From Pseudomonas songnenensis (GTDB lineage Bacteria > Pseudomonadota > Gammaproteobacteria > Pseudomonadales > Pseudomonadaceae): DNA of 55,143 bases. The stretch lies in assembly GCF_003696315.1 (NCBI RefSeq), contig NZ_RFFN01000010.1:84487-139629 (forward strand). Direction: 5' to 3'. Positions 36,098 through 44,740 of this stretch are shown in pieces. Under the pieces are notes generated by a model. That model saw nothing but the letters and a program-made list of their open reading frames with translations, was not told the DNA's origin and ran no database searches. Each line of letters opens with the position of its first letter. Position 1 is the first letter of the stretch. The translations under genes and the position numbers were made by a program.

Positions 36098-37534
36098 CTA
36101 GGACGCCGTCACCGGGAGACGCCGCGGCAGCCGCACGAGGACCCGCAGGCCGCCCAGCGGCGAGTCCAGCAGCTCGACGCTGGCACCGTGCAGCTCGGCG
36201 ATGCGCGCGACAATGGACAAACCGAGGCCGGCACCCTGACCGCCGCCGAGGCGGAAGAAGCGCTCGAACAGCTGGGGGCGCAGTTCAGTGCTGATGCCCG
36301 GCCCGCTGTCATCCACCGCGAGGATCAGCTGTCCGGCATCGCCGTGCAGCTGAACCTCGATCCGCCCACCATGGGGTGTGTATTCCAGCGCATTGCCCAC
36401 CAGGTTCTGCAACATCGTGGTCAGGCTCGCGGCATCGCCGGTGAGGCGGCAATCAGCCTGCTCGTCCACTTCCAGGGTCAGCGCCTGGTCCTGGGCGATG
36501 GCCAGCGGGGTGAGTTCGGCGAGTGTCTCGCGCGCCAGGGCGCGCAGATCCAATGGCGCCAGACGCAATTGCTGGGCACTGGGTTCAAGGCGCGCCAGGG
36601 TGAGCAGCTGCGTGACCACGCGGGTGGTGCGGTCCACGCCGACCACCAGCTGCTCGAGTGCTTCTGCACGCTCCTGCTCGTCCTGTGCCTGCTGCGCGTT
36701 CTGCGCATGGATGCGCAGCACCGCCAGCGGCGTGCGCAACTCATGGGCGGCGTCGGCGATGAAGCGCTTCTCCCGTTCGATCAGCTGATTGACCTGTTGC
36801 AGCAGGCGATTGAGCGAGGCCGCCACCGGTTCCAGCTCCTGCGGCAGCGGTGCCAGCAACAGTGGCGCGAGGTTGTCCGGGTCGCGGCGCTTGAGCAACT
36901 GCGCCATGCGTGCCAGTGGCCGCAGGCCCCAGCCGACCGCGAACCAGATCAGCAGCGCCAGCAGCGGCAGCCCGATCAGATCCGGCAGCAGGCTGCGGCG
37001 GGCGATCTTGCCGACCAGCTCGCCGCGCACGTCGCCGCGCTCGCTGAGCAGAATCCACAGGTCGTCTTCGCGGTCGTGCAACAGGAACAGGCGCCAGGCA
37101 TGGCCGTCGAGCATCACGTCGTGGTAGCCGGCGGACAGGCGCGCAAGAGGCGCCGCCGTCGCGCCGAGACCGGCCTGCAGTTGCTGTAGCGCACCGTTGG
37201 GGGCGCCGGCCGATTGCAGCAGGGTACTGCCATCGGCGGCATACACCTGAAACCCCAGCTTGGTCTCGTAGTCATGGCCCGGCACGCCCTGATCGCGGCG
37301 GGCGTTCACCGCCGCGTCCAGCGCCTCCTGCAATGCGCGGCGTGCCTGCGGGTCCATCTCGTGGCCGACCAGCCCTTGCACCAGTCGCGCACTCTGCGCC
37401 AGCTGGGCGTCGAACAGTTCCTCGATCTCATGACTGGCGTCGCGATAGCTGCGCCAGGAGATCAGGCTCAGCGAGACCAGCAGGGTGCCGAGCAGCAGCG
37501 CCAGGGTGCGCTGGCGAATCGAACGCTTCAGCAT
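36098..37534 (-). CDS. QseC-like sensor histidine kinase
   Basis: 478 residues. First membrane helix about 9-27, a periplasmic region of about 150 residues, second helix about 177-195 (LIGLPLLALLIWFAVGWGL), then a HAMP-like stretch. The phosphorylation site is IADAAHELRTPLAVLRIHAQ, and the ATPase has N-box LVGNALEYTP, VDDSGPGIS and GAGLGLSIV. The order matches QseC/PmrB-type kinases. Its start overlaps the regulator's end by seven bases. The ligand is unknown; its operon suggests it senses the product of, or a condition relevant to, the upstream metabolic genes. Confidence 0.92.
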   Translation of the reverse strand: MLKRSIRQRTLALLLGTLLVSLSLISWRSYRDASHEIEELFDAQLAQSARLVQGLVGHEMDPQARRALQEALDAAVNARRDQGVPGHDYETKLGFQVYAADGSTLLQSAGAPNGALQQLQAGLGATAAPLARLSAGYHDVMLDGHAWRLFLLHDREDDLWILLSERGDVRGELVGKIARRSLLPDLIGLPLLALLIWFAVGWGLRPLARMAQLLKRRDPDNLAPLLLAPLPQELEPVAASLNRLLQQVNQLIEREKRFIADAAHELRTPLAVLRIHAQNAQQAQDEQERAEALEQLVVGVDRTTRVVTQLLTLARLEPSAQQLRLAPLDLRALARETLAELTPLAIAQDQALTLEVDEQADCRLTGDAASLTTMLQNLVGNALEYTPHGGRIEVQLHGDAGQLILAVDDSGPGISTELRPQLFERFFRLGGGQGAGLGLSIVARIAELHGASVELLDSPLGGLRVLVRLPRRLPVTAS

Positions 37535-38187
37535 TTGTCCACCAGATAGCCGACACCACGCACGGTGCGAATCAGCTCGGGAAAGAACTTCTTGCGCAAG
37601 TGGTGGATGTGCACCTCCAGCGCATTGCTCTCGACGTCCTCGTCCCAGCCGTAGAGCACCTGCTGCAGGCGGTCGCGGGTCAGTACGCGGCCGGGCTGGG
37701 CGAGCAGTTCGTGGAGCAGGACGAACTCCTTGCGCGGCAGGTTGATCGGCGTGCCCTGGTAGCTGACCTGCTGGTTGACCGGATCGAGCAGAATGCCGCG
37801 GTATTCAAGCACCGGCTCCGGGCGGTTGAAGCTGCGCCGGAGCAGGGCGCGCAGACGTGCCTTGAGTTCGGCCACGTCGAACGGCTTGACCAGATAGTCG
37901 TCGGCACCGGCATCCAGGCCGGCAATGCGGTCGCCGGTGGCATCGCGCGCGGTGAGCACCAGCACCGGCACCGGGTTGGCTGCAGCGCGCAGGCGCTTGA
38001 GCACTTCCAGTCCATCGAGTCGCGGCAGACCGAGATCGAGGATCGCCAGCTCGAAGCTCTCGTGGTTCAGCGCGTGCAGCGCGCTGGCGCCGTCCTGCAG
38101 CCAGTCGACCGTGTAGCCCTCGGGCCTGAGTGCGGTGCGGATGCCCTCGCCGAGGGCGCGATCGTCTTCCACCAGCAGAATGCGCAT
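37528..38187 (-). CDS. QseB-like OmpR-family response regulator
   Basis: 219 residues; ATG at 38187 with AGGAA upstream, preferred to an in-frame ATG at 38220. The receiver has acidic EDD, phospho-Asp in LAILDLGLPRLDG and Lys in LVKPFD. The winged-helix domain has LPRKEFVLLHELLAQPGRVLTRDRLQQVLYGWDEDVESNALEVHIHHLRKK, the QseB/PmrA signature. Family members bind tandem CTTAAG-like half sites, which occur upstream of this operon and three other promoters in the window. Confidence 0.93.
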   Translation of the reverse strand: MRILLVEDDRALGEGIRTALRPEGYTVDWLQDGASALHALNHESFELAILDLGLPRLDGLEVLKRLRAAANPVPVLVLTARDATGDRIAGLDAGADDYLVKPFDVAELKARLRALLRRSFNRPEPVLEYRGILLDPVNQQVSYQGTPINLPRKEFVLLHELLAQPGRVLTRDRLQQVLYGWDEDVESNALEVHIHHLRKKFFPELIRTVRGVGYLVDKC

Positions 38188-38249
38188 GTCGTTCCTGTCG
38201 TTTTCAAGGGGGCGCGGCATTGCTGTGCATTCAACGCCGCCGCTCAGGG

Positions 38250-38900
38250 TTATTCCAGCTTTTCCTTGACCTTGGCGAGCAGCGCGCGGGCTTCGTCGCG
38301 GCGGCCGGCATCGGCCACTTCACAGCCGGGGCGATTGGGTGCGGCGAGGGCCTTCTGCAGCGCGGCCTGCGCCTCGCCATAGCGCTTCTGGCGCAGCAGA
38401 AAGTCACCGTGGAAATAGTTGGGGTCGATGCCGTCCGGGTTCAGCGCCAGCGCCTGTTTGAACAGCGCCTCGGCCTTGTCTTCGTCGCCGAAGCCGATCG
38501 GCCAGCCGGGCACCTGGTAGTAGAGACTGGCGAGGCTGGTGTAGGCCGAACCGTCGAGTGCCGCCGGGTCGAGCTCGATGGCCTTTTCCAGTTCGGCCTT
38601 GGCCTGCTTGACCAGCCCCAGCGCGCCGAGTCCGCCTTTGGCGCCAGCCCAGGTGCTGAGCACGATGCCGTGCCAGATATGCAGTTCGGCGGCCTGCGGT
38701 TCGCCGATCACCGCGCTTTCGGCCTCCGAGGCGAGCCTGGCGAAGGCGGTTTCGCGCTGGGCCTCGGGCGTCTGGTAGTTGATCTCGGCCCAGCGCGTCT
38801 GGATCTGACGCAGCGACGACTCGCCGGCCGGGCTGAGAGCGAAGGAGGGCTGGCTGGCCAGGGCCAGCATCAGGGCGCAAAGGCCTAACAGAGGCTTCAT
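38250..38900 (-). CDS. Exported TPR-repeat protein
   Basis: 216 residues; signal peptide MKPLLGLCALMLALASQPSFA. The rest is helical with TPR-like units, for example KQAKAELEKAIELDPAALDGSAYTSLASLYY and ALFKQALALNPDGIDPNYFHGDFLLRQKRYGEAQAALQKAL. It likely serves as a periplasmic protein-interaction scaffold. Its start overlaps the SDR gene's end by four bases, so it is coupled to it. The function is unknown. Confidence 0.8.
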   Translation of the reverse strand: MKPLLGLCALMLALASQPSFALSPAGESSLRQIQTRWAEINYQTPEAQRETAFARLASEAESAVIGEPQAAELHIWHGIVLSTWAGAKGGLGALGLVKQAKAELEKAIELDPAALDGSAYTSLASLYYQVPGWPIGFGDEDKAEALFKQALALNPDGIDPNYFHGDFLLRQKRYGEAQAALQKALAAPNRPGCEVADAGRRDEARALLAKVKEKLE

Positions 38901-39727
38901 GGGCGTTCTCCGGGAGCGGTGGGTTGCGGTGCGGGTGGCTGTTCGGCACGGGCAAAGCGCTTGATCACCGGCAATTGCTTGCGCAGCGCCTGGTCGACCA
39001 GCCGCGGCAGCACGCCGTTGAGGCGCACGAAGAGTTTTTCCGGCCAGCCGAGATAGAACTCCTCTCGCTCGGCGGTGATGGCATGGACGATCTGCCGGGC
39101 GACCTCTTGCGGATCATCCATCTCCACCTTCAGCTCGTCGTTCATCGCTACCACGTCGGCGCTGTTCATCGCCGTACGGGTGGCGCGCGGCGCGATATAG
39201 AGCACCTTGATCTGGCTGTCGGCCAGCTCGCGGCGCAGCGCCTCGGAGAAGCCGCGCAAGGCGAACTTGCTGGCGCAGTAGGCGGTGAAGCCCGGGTAGC
39301 CGATGGAGCCGAAGGTCGAACCGAGATTGACCAGCAGCGCTCGCGGCTGCTGGCGCAGCAAGGGCAGCAGCAGGTGGGTCAACTGCAGGGTGGCGGTGAC
39401 GTTGACGCCGATCAGCCGGGCGATGGCGTCCTCGTCCTGCTGTTCGAGCAGGCTGAACTGATTGACCCCGGCGGCGTTGATCACGCAGTTGAGCGCGCCG
39501 AAGCGGCGTGCGGCGGCGAGCACCGTTTGCCGCCCGCTGCGCTGGGAGAGGTCGGCGCAGACCAGACTGATCTGGCCCGGATAGCGGCGTGCAAGCGCTT
39601 CTAGGGCGAGGCTGTCGCGGCCGACCAGCAGCAGCCGGGCTTCGCCGGCGCAGAGCTGCTCGACCAGCACCTGACCGATGCCACCGCTGGCGCCGGTGAG
39701 CAGGATGCGCGCGTCACGCAGCTGCAT
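38897..39727 (-). CDS. Short-chain dehydrogenase/reductase (SDR)
   Basis: 276 residues. The NAD(P) motif is LLTGASGGIGQVL, followed by the NAG-like INAAGVN. The catalytic Ser is in NLGSTFGSIGYPG and Tyr/Lys in YCASKFAL. The tail of about 60 residues (LGWPEKLFVRLNGVLPRLVDQALRKQLP) resembles SDRs acting on lipid-like or polyketide substrates. The role in this operon is probably a keto reduction or alcohol oxidation step. It overlaps the upstream oxidase gene by 14 bases. Confidence 0.9.
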   Translation of the reverse strand: MQLRDARILLTGASGGIGQVLVEQLCAGEARLLLVGRDSLALEALARRYPGQISLVCADLSQRSGRQTVLAAARRFGALNCVINAAGVNQFSLLEQQDEDAIARLIGVNVTATLQLTHLLLPLLRQQPRALLVNLGSTFGSIGYPGFTAYCASKFALRGFSEALRRELADSQIKVLYIAPRATRTAMNSADVVAMNDELKVEMDDPQEVARQIVHAITAEREEFYLGWPEKLFVRLNGVLPRLVDQALRKQLPVIKRFARAEQPPAPQPTAPGERP

Positions 39728-40385
39728 GGTCGTGCTCCGCCGCGGTCAGGCTGCGGAAGATGTCGCCGTAGAGGCGGTAGACCACCCGTGCGGTGTGCAC
39801 CACGGCGGCCTTGTCGTCCTCGTTATCGAGGCGGTTCATCAGGCGCTTGAAGAACTCGATGTGTTCCAGATCCAGGCTGCCGTGGGAACTCAGGTAGCTG
39901 AACGCCTTGGCCGGCAGGTCCAGCTTGTCCTGCAGCACGCCGGCGGCCTGGGTGGCCAGGCTGATGCTGGTGCCCTCCAGCACGTTGACCATGCCGAAGA
40001 AGCTCGCCGGATTGTGCCGCGCGATGCGGTCGTAGACGTAGGCGACCATCAGCTCGGTGGGCAGGGCAGGCTGGCCATGGCGCACCGCCTCGGCGTCACC
40101 GCCACAGGCGCGGATGTCGTTGAGGATCCATTCCTGGTGGCCGATCTCTTCCTCGATGTATTCGGCGATCGCCTCGCGCAGCCATTCCAGCCGTTCCGGC
40201 AGGCGCGCGCCGCAGGCCATCAGCAGCGGCACGGTGTGCTTGACGTGGTGATAGGCCTGGGTGAGGAAGGCGATGTACTGCGCGCGGCTGGCGGTGCCGG
40301 CGAGCGCGCAATGAATGATCGGCGCGGCCAGCAGGTATTCGCGTTCGGTGTTGGTCTGATGTTGCAGCTGGTCGAAGAATTCCAT
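39714..40385 (-). CDS. Heme-oxygenase-like (TenA/PqqC fold) metal oxidase
   Basis: 223 residues; ATG at 40385 with GAGG upstream. All-helical protein of the heme-oxygenase-like superfamily. Probable metal ligands lie in QAYHHVKHTVPLLM, YIEEEIGHQEWILND, NVLEGTSISLA and SHGSLDLEHIEFFKRLM, a Glu/His pattern as in diiron oxidases and oxygenases of this fold. Related enzymes perform oxidative C-C or C-N chemistry on small molecules; this substrate is unknown. It lies 15 bases after the ligase gene. Confidence 0.78.
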   Translation of the reverse strand: MEFFDQLQHQTNTEREYLLAAPIIHCALAGTASRAQYIAFLTQAYHHVKHTVPLLMACGARLPERLEWLREAIAEYIEEEIGHQEWILNDIRACGGDAEAVRHGQPALPTELMVAYVYDRIARHNPASFFGMVNVLEGTSISLATQAAGVLQDKLDLPAKAFSYLSSHGSLDLEHIEFFKRLMNRLDNEDDKAAVVHTARVVYRLYGDIFRSLTAAEHDHAAA

Positions 40386-40400
40386 GGTGAACCTCGAAAG

Positions 40401-41846
40401 TCAGGGCTGAAGGGCGTTGATCGCCGATTGGTAATGCTTGAAGAGGGCGTTGCGGCGCAGCCGGCCGTTGGCGGTGGCCAGGCCGTTGCCGGCAGCGAAA
40501 GGAGCGTCGGCACGCAGCCAGCGGTGCACGCGGGCGTAGTCCGGCAGGCCGGCGTTGACCCGGTCGATTGCCGCCTGCAGCCGGGCATCGCTGAGTTCGG
40601 GATACCGCGGCACCAGCACCGCGACGTTCTGCGCCAGGGCCTCGCCATGCAGCCAGGCCTGGGCGATCGGCGCCTGCTGGACCAGCTCGGCCTCCACCCA
40701 CTCGGGGTTGACGTTGCGCCCGTAGGCGGTGACGAACTGGTGCTTCTTGCGCCCGTGCAGGACCAGGAAGCCGCCCTCGAAATGGCCGAGGTCACCGGTT
40801 GGCAGCCACTCTTCGGTAAGCGGCGGTTCGCCGAGGTAGCCCAGCATGCGCGAGCCCCTGACCAGCACCTCGCCGTCATCGGCCAGGCGCAACTCGACGT
40901 GCGCCAGCGGCCGGCCGACCGTGCCGATGCGCCGTGCTTCGGGCGTGTTCAGGCAGACCACCGAGGCGCATTCGGACAAGCCGTAGCCCTCGAACACCGG
41001 CAGCCCGAGCCGCTCGGCGCGTTCCAGCAGCTGCGGCGCTACCCGGCCGCCACCCACGGCGATGAAGCGCAGCGAAGTCGGCAGCGCTACGCCCTGTTCG
41101 GCGGCGCTGACCAGCGCCAGCAGCAGCTGCGGCAGCAGAATCAGGCTGTGCGGCCGGTTCTCGTTCAGCGTCGCGAGAAAGCGCGGCAGCTCGAAACCTG
41201 CGGCGCCGCTGAAGCCGATCTCGGCCAGCGGGCGCAAGTCGATCCGTGCCCCCGCCAGCAACGGCGCATAGAGCCCGGCGATGTTCTCCAGCAGGGTGGC
41301 CAGCGGCAGCACGCACAGGTGTTGCCGGACATCACAGGGCAGGCTGGCCTGCCACAGGCTCTCGGCCACCGCCAGCTGCGCCTCGGCATCCAGGCAGACG
41401 CCCTTGGGCTGGCCGGTGGTGCCGGAGGTGTAGGTGATCTTGCAGGTGCCGGCCGGCACCGGCATGACTGTCTGCGGCTGGCGCAGCAGCAGGCCGGCTT
41501 CAGCCGGTCGGAAGCCGCAACGCTCGGCAAGCGCGCCTGGCGTGCCGATCAGGCAGTCGATGCCGGCGTGTTTCAGTACATGCTCCTGCTGCGCCGGAGA
41601 AAAGAAACCCGGCAGCGGCACGCAGACCAGCCCGGTGCGCAGCAGGGCCAGATCCCAAAGCGCCCAGTCCAGGCCGTTGTCCAGCGCCAGGGCGACGCGC
41701 TGCACGCCGAGCTGTTGCAGCTGACTGGCACGGGTCGCGACCTCGTGGTGCAGCTCGGCATAGCTCAGCTGGCGCGGCCCCTCGCTCAGGGCGATGCCAC
41801 TGTGCTGTTCCAGGGTTGCCCAGAAGCGTTCAGCTGCAGGCTGCAT
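40401..41846 (-). CDS. AMP-dependent acyl-CoA synthetase/ligase family
   Basis: 481 residues; ATG at 41846 with CAGGTG upstream. The P-loop is ITYTSGTTGQPKG, then GYGLSECASVVCLN (the usual Thr is Ser), GDLGHFEGGFLVLHGRKK and NGLATANGRLRRN. The last motif has Arg where the catalytic Lys normally is, so the second half-reaction may differ. It likely activates a carboxylic acid as acyl-AMP. It overlaps the start of the next gene region (hemolysin-family stop at 41830) by 17 bases. Confidence 0.88.
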   Translation of the reverse strand: MQPAAERFWATLEQHSGIALSEGPRQLSYAELHHEVATRASQLQQLGVQRVALALDNGLDWALWDLALLRTGLVCVPLPGFFSPAQQEHVLKHAGIDCLIGTPGALAERCGFRPAEAGLLLRQPQTVMPVPAGTCKITYTSGTTGQPKGVCLDAEAQLAVAESLWQASLPCDVRQHLCVLPLATLLENIAGLYAPLLAGARIDLRPLAEIGFSGAAGFELPRFLATLNENRPHSLILLPQLLLALVSAAEQGVALPTSLRFIAVGGGRVAPQLLERAERLGLPVFEGYGLSECASVVCLNTPEARRIGTVGRPLAHVELRLADDGEVLVRGSRMLGYLGEPPLTEEWLPTGDLGHFEGGFLVLHGRKKHQFVTAYGRNVNPEWVEAELVQQAPIAQAWLHGEALAQNVAVLVPRYPELSDARLQAAIDRVNAGLPDYARVHRWLRADAPFAAGNGLATANGRLRRNALFKHYQSAINALQP

Positions 41847-42519
41847 GGGGCACCTGCGAGGCATCGAACAACGGCTGGTAGCCGAGTCGGGCGTAGATGC
41901 CAAGTTGCAGCAGGCGCTGGTGGCCGGGCAGGATCTCGCCGGCCATCAGCTGCGGCCGACTGGCGTAGTAGCTGCCCCAGTCGGCCAGCTCATCGCCCAT
42001 CCGTGTCGGGTCTGCCAGGCCGAGCGGCAACGGCTCCAGGGCCAGTCGCTGGAAGCTGTTGAGCAGGGCCGACGTGCCGGTGAACACCACCCAGCGAAAG
42101 CCCTGAGCAACCAGCAGATCGGTCAGGGCAACGATCAGCAGCCGCGCCGAGGCATTGCCGAAAGCGGCCAGATTGCCGACTTCGACAATCTCCGTGCGGG
42201 TCACTTCCAGGCCGCAGCGCTGGCTGACAGCCCGCTCGATCGGCTCATCCAGATAACGCTCGAGAAACAGCGGCCGGCGCTGGGCACTGCGCAGCCCGAC
42301 CGCGCCCTGCACCTCGCCGTTCTGGTCATGCAGGCCCAGCAGGCAGGGCATGAAGTGCCGCACCCGTGCCTGATAGTGTTCGGCGAAGCGTTGACGGATG
42401 AAGCCTTCCAGCGCCGCGCGCCGCTCACCGGCATCGGCCTGCGCCAGTTGCAGGGTCAGCGCCGGCTCACGGCCGATACGTGCCAGTACGTCAGTTTGAT
42501 CAACCCAGGGCAGTTCCAT
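41830..42519 (-). CDS. Thermostable-hemolysin family protein (GNAT/autoinducer-synthase-like)
   Basis: 229 residues; ATG at 42519 with GAGG upstream. The region RRPLFLERYLDEPIERAVSQRCGLEVTRTEIVEVGNLAAFGNASARLLIVALTDLLVAQGFRWVVFTGTSALLNSFQRLAL matches the thermostable hemolysin family (delta-VPH of Vibrio). The family's fold is thought to resemble GNAT and LuxI-type synthases, so an enzyme rather than a toxin is plausible. No signal peptide is seen. It is first in the operon, with the perfect CTTAAG pair upstream and ligase, oxidase and SDR behind. Confidence 0.82.
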   Translation of the reverse strand: MELPWVDQTDVLARIGREPALTLQLAQADAGERRAALEGFIRQRFAEHYQARVRHFMPCLLGLHDQNGEVQGAVGLRSAQRRPLFLERYLDEPIERAVSQRCGLEVTRTEIVEVGNLAAFGNASARLLIVALTDLLVAQGFRWVVFTGTSALLNSFQRLALEPLPLGLADPTRMGDELADWGSYYASRPQLMAGEILPGHQRLLQLGIYARLGYQPLFDASQVPHAACS

Positions 42520-42564
42520 CGGGGAACCTCGGTTAGAAGCCTGGGGTGATTGTTGGACGACATG

Positions 42565-42581
42565 CTTAAGGCAGTCTTAAG
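42565..42581 (-). promoter_or_regulatory. Perfect QseB/PmrA-type box before the hemolysin-family operon
   Basis: CTTAAG-GCAGT-CTTAAG, two identical half-sites with five bases between (11-base period). It ends 45 bases from the start codon at 42519. The QseB-like regulator encoded in the same operon is the obvious binder (inference). Confidence 0.72.
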
Positions 42582-42611
42582 TCCGAGGCGCTGCAATGGC
42601 TAACCCGCGAG

Positions 42612-42627
42612 GCGACGTTTTTTTCAC
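42612..42627 (+). promoter_or_regulatory. ColR box before colR
   Basis: GCGACGTTTTTTTCAC matches the published ColR consensus YYNASNNYTTTTTCAC at 15 of 16 positions, 84 bases before the colR start. It lies in the 192-base divergent gap and could affect either direction. Confidence 0.7.
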
Positions 42628-42711
42628 ATCGTTTCGGCTATGTTCCGCCCCGCGCGCAGGCGCAATACTGTCCGCCACAGCGTTTCGAATCATTCTGCGA
42701 GTACCCGAGCG

Positions 42712-43395
42712 ATGCGCATTCTGGTCATCGAAGACAACCGCGACATCCTGGCCAACGTGCTGGATTACCTCGAACTCAAGGGCTATGTGGTCGACTGTGC
42801 ACAGGACGGGCTGAGCGGCCTGCACCTGGCCGCGACCCAGGAGTACGACCTGATCGTGCTGGATATCATGCTGCCGGGTATCGATGGCTATCAGGTGTGC
42901 AAGCGCCTGCGCGAGGATGCCCGACGCGATACGCCGATCATCATGCTCACCGCCCGCGATGCCCTGGCCGACCGGCTGCAGGGGTTGAGCGCCGGTGCCG
43001 ACGACTATCTGATCAAGCCGTTCGCGTTGTCCGAGCTGGTGGCGCGAATCGAGGCCATCCTGCGGCGCTGTCAGGGTTCGCGCAAACGCCAGCTACAGGT
43101 CGCGGATCTCTGCTACGACCTGGATACGCTGGAAGCCAGCCGCGCCGGCCAGCCCATTCGCCTCAATCCGATCGGCCACAAGCTGCTGGCCATCCTCATG
43201 CAGCGCAGCCCGGCGGTGGTGCGCCGCGAAGCGCTGGAAGAGGCCCTTTGGGGTGATCACGCGCCGGACAGCGATGCTCTGCGCAGTCACATCCACCAGC
43301 TGCGCCAGGTGCTCGACAAGCCATTCGACCGGCCGTTGTTGCACACGGTGCATGGTGTCGGCTTCCGCCTGGCGGAGGACAGCGATGCTCGCTAA
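42712..43395 (+). CDS. colR: Two-component response regulator ColR
   Basis: 227 residues, the length of ColR. The receiver (MRILVIEDNRDILANVLDYLELKGY, phospho-Asp in LIVLDIMLPGIDGYQ, Lys in LIKPFALSEL) is joined to a winged helix (GHKLLAILMQRSPAVVRREALEEALWGDHAPDSDALRSHIHQLRQVLDKPF). ColR controls envelope maintenance genes in pseudomonads in response to zinc or iron stress. Adjacent ColR boxes and the downstream methyltransferase and InaA genes support this identity. Confidence 0.92.
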   Translation: MRILVIEDNRDILANVLDYLELKGYVVDCAQDGLSGLHLAATQEYDLIVLDIMLPGIDGYQVCKRLREDARRDTPIIMLTARDALADRLQGLSAGADDYLIKPFALSELVARIEAILRRCQGSRKRQLQVADLCYDLDTLEASRAGQPIRLNPIGHKLLAILMQRSPAVVRREALEEALWGDHAPDSDALRSHIHQLRQVLDKPFDRPLLHTVHGVGFRLAEDSDAR

Positions 43396-44659
43396 GCAAC
43401 CGCTGGCGCGGCGGATCGTCATCGCCTTCACCCTGACCACGCTGGTGGTCAGCGGTGCCTTTGCGCTCGGCATCGTCGGTGTCGTGCACTTCATCGAGGA
43501 GCAGCTGGTCACCGAGGAGCTGAGCCGTGACCTGGACATCGTGCTCAACGAAGACCTGCCGGCTGGACGGTCGCCGCAGCTGGACGCGAGTACGCATTTC
43601 TTTGCCTCGCACCTGCCCGAACATCCGATGCCCGAGGTGTTTGCTGCGCTCGCCGAAGGCTTCACCGAGCTGGTGCGCGACGACGAGGCCTATTACGTCT
43701 ATGTGCGCGACATCGGTGACAACCGCTACGTACTGGTGCAGGAGCAGCACGAGTTCGAGGCGCGTGAGAATGCGCTGTTCAATGTAGTGCTGGCGGGCTT
43801 CCTGCTCAGCGTGGTGGGTGCCTGGCTGCTTGGGCGGTTGATGGCCAATCGGGTGATGGCGCCGGTCAGCCGCCTGGCCAATCAGGTACGTCATCGCGAC
43901 CAGCTGCACCCGCTGGCGCCGCCACTGGCCCTGCAGTATCCGGACGATGAAGTGGGTCACCTGGCGGCGGCGTTCGACAGCACCCTCGGCCAGCTGCGCC
44001 AGACCCTGGAGCGCGAGCGGCTGTTCACCGCCGATGTCAGCCATGAGCTGCGCACGCCACTGATGGTGGTGCTCGGCGCCTGCGAGCTGCTCGAGCAGGC
44101 CGAGCTGCCGCCGCGGGCACAGCGTCAGGCGGCGCGCATCCATCGCGCTGCGGAGGAGATGCAGGATCTGGTGGAAACCTTCCTGATGCTGGCGCGGGCA
44201 CGCCCACAGCAGGCCTCCTTCGCCGGAAATACCAGCCTGAAGAGCGTCGCAGCCGAGCAGAGCGAGCGTTGGGCACCGCTGCTGGCGGAAAAGGGCCTGG
44301 CCTTCGAGCTGCAGGTCGAGGAAGAGGATTCAGCCGTCTACAACCACACGCTGCTTGGCGCGGTGATGTCCAATCTGTTGCGCAACGCGCTGCATTACAC
44401 CGACCGCGGCACGGTTCGCTTGATCCTGGGTAGTGGTGGCTTTCGCGTCGAGGACAGCGGCGTGGGCATCCCGCTGGCGGAACAGGAACGCATGTTCCAG
44501 CCGTTCGTGCGCGGTGCCGAGGAACGCGGTGAGGGGCTGGGGCTGGGGCTGTCGCTGGTCAAGCGGATCTGTGCGCACCAGGGCTGGGACGTTGGGGTTA
44601 CACCACGGCAACCGCAGGGCAGCTGCTTTGAGGTGCGACTTCAGCCCGGCGCCGCTTGA
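43385..44659 (+). CDS. colS: Sensor histidine kinase ColS
   Basis: 424 residues; the start overlaps colR by 11 bases. First helix about 13-33, a periplasmic domain of about 100 residues, second helix about 131-150 (NVVLAGFLLSVVGAWLLGRL), HAMP, phosphorylation site VSHELRTPLMVV, N-box LLRNALHYTD and VEDSGVGIP. The periplasmic part contains an ExxE motif (EQHE), a feature of ColS metal sensing in P. putida. The stop codon lies inside the next ColR box. Confidence 0.91.
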   Translation: MLAKQPLARRIVIAFTLTTLVVSGAFALGIVGVVHFIEEQLVTEELSRDLDIVLNEDLPAGRSPQLDASTHFFASHLPEHPMPEVFAALAEGFTELVRDDEAYYVYVRDIGDNRYVLVQEQHEFEARENALFNVVLAGFLLSVVGAWLLGRLMANRVMAPVSRLANQVRHRDQLHPLAPPLALQYPDDEVGHLAAAFDSTLGQLRQTLERERLFTADVSHELRTPLMVVLGACELLEQAELPPRAQRQAARIHRAAEEMQDLVETFLMLARARPQQASFAGNTSLKSVAAEQSERWAPLLAEKGLAFELQVEEEDSAVYNHTLLGAVMSNLLRNALHYTDRGTVRLILGSGGFRVEDSGVGIPLAEQERMFQPFVRGAEERGEGLGLGLSLVKRICAHQGWDVGVTPRQPQGSCFEVRLQPGAA

Positions 44660-44671
44660 CGTTTTTTTCAC
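44656..44671 (+). promoter_or_regulatory. ColR box before the methyltransferase gene
   Basis: TTGACGTTTTTTTCAC is a full 16/16 match to YYNASNNYTTTTTCAC. It overlaps the colS stop and lies 69 bases before the methyltransferase ATG. Confidence 0.8.
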
Positions 44672-44740
44672 ATCCATTTGACAGAGCCTTGATGTCCGTC
44701 TCGCTAGTTTGGCGTTCCGTTTCCTACAGGAGTGCCCGCC

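Noticed and set aside
39678..42062. 794-residue plus-strand open frame opposite the SDR-oxidase-ligase genes
   Set aside because: The minus strand has three overlapping genes with clear motifs; the plus-strand product has none.
41830..42519. Secreted hemolysin toxin
   Set aside because: The family name comes from Vibrio delta-VPH, but there is no signal peptide or export system here, and the gene leads an enzyme operon.
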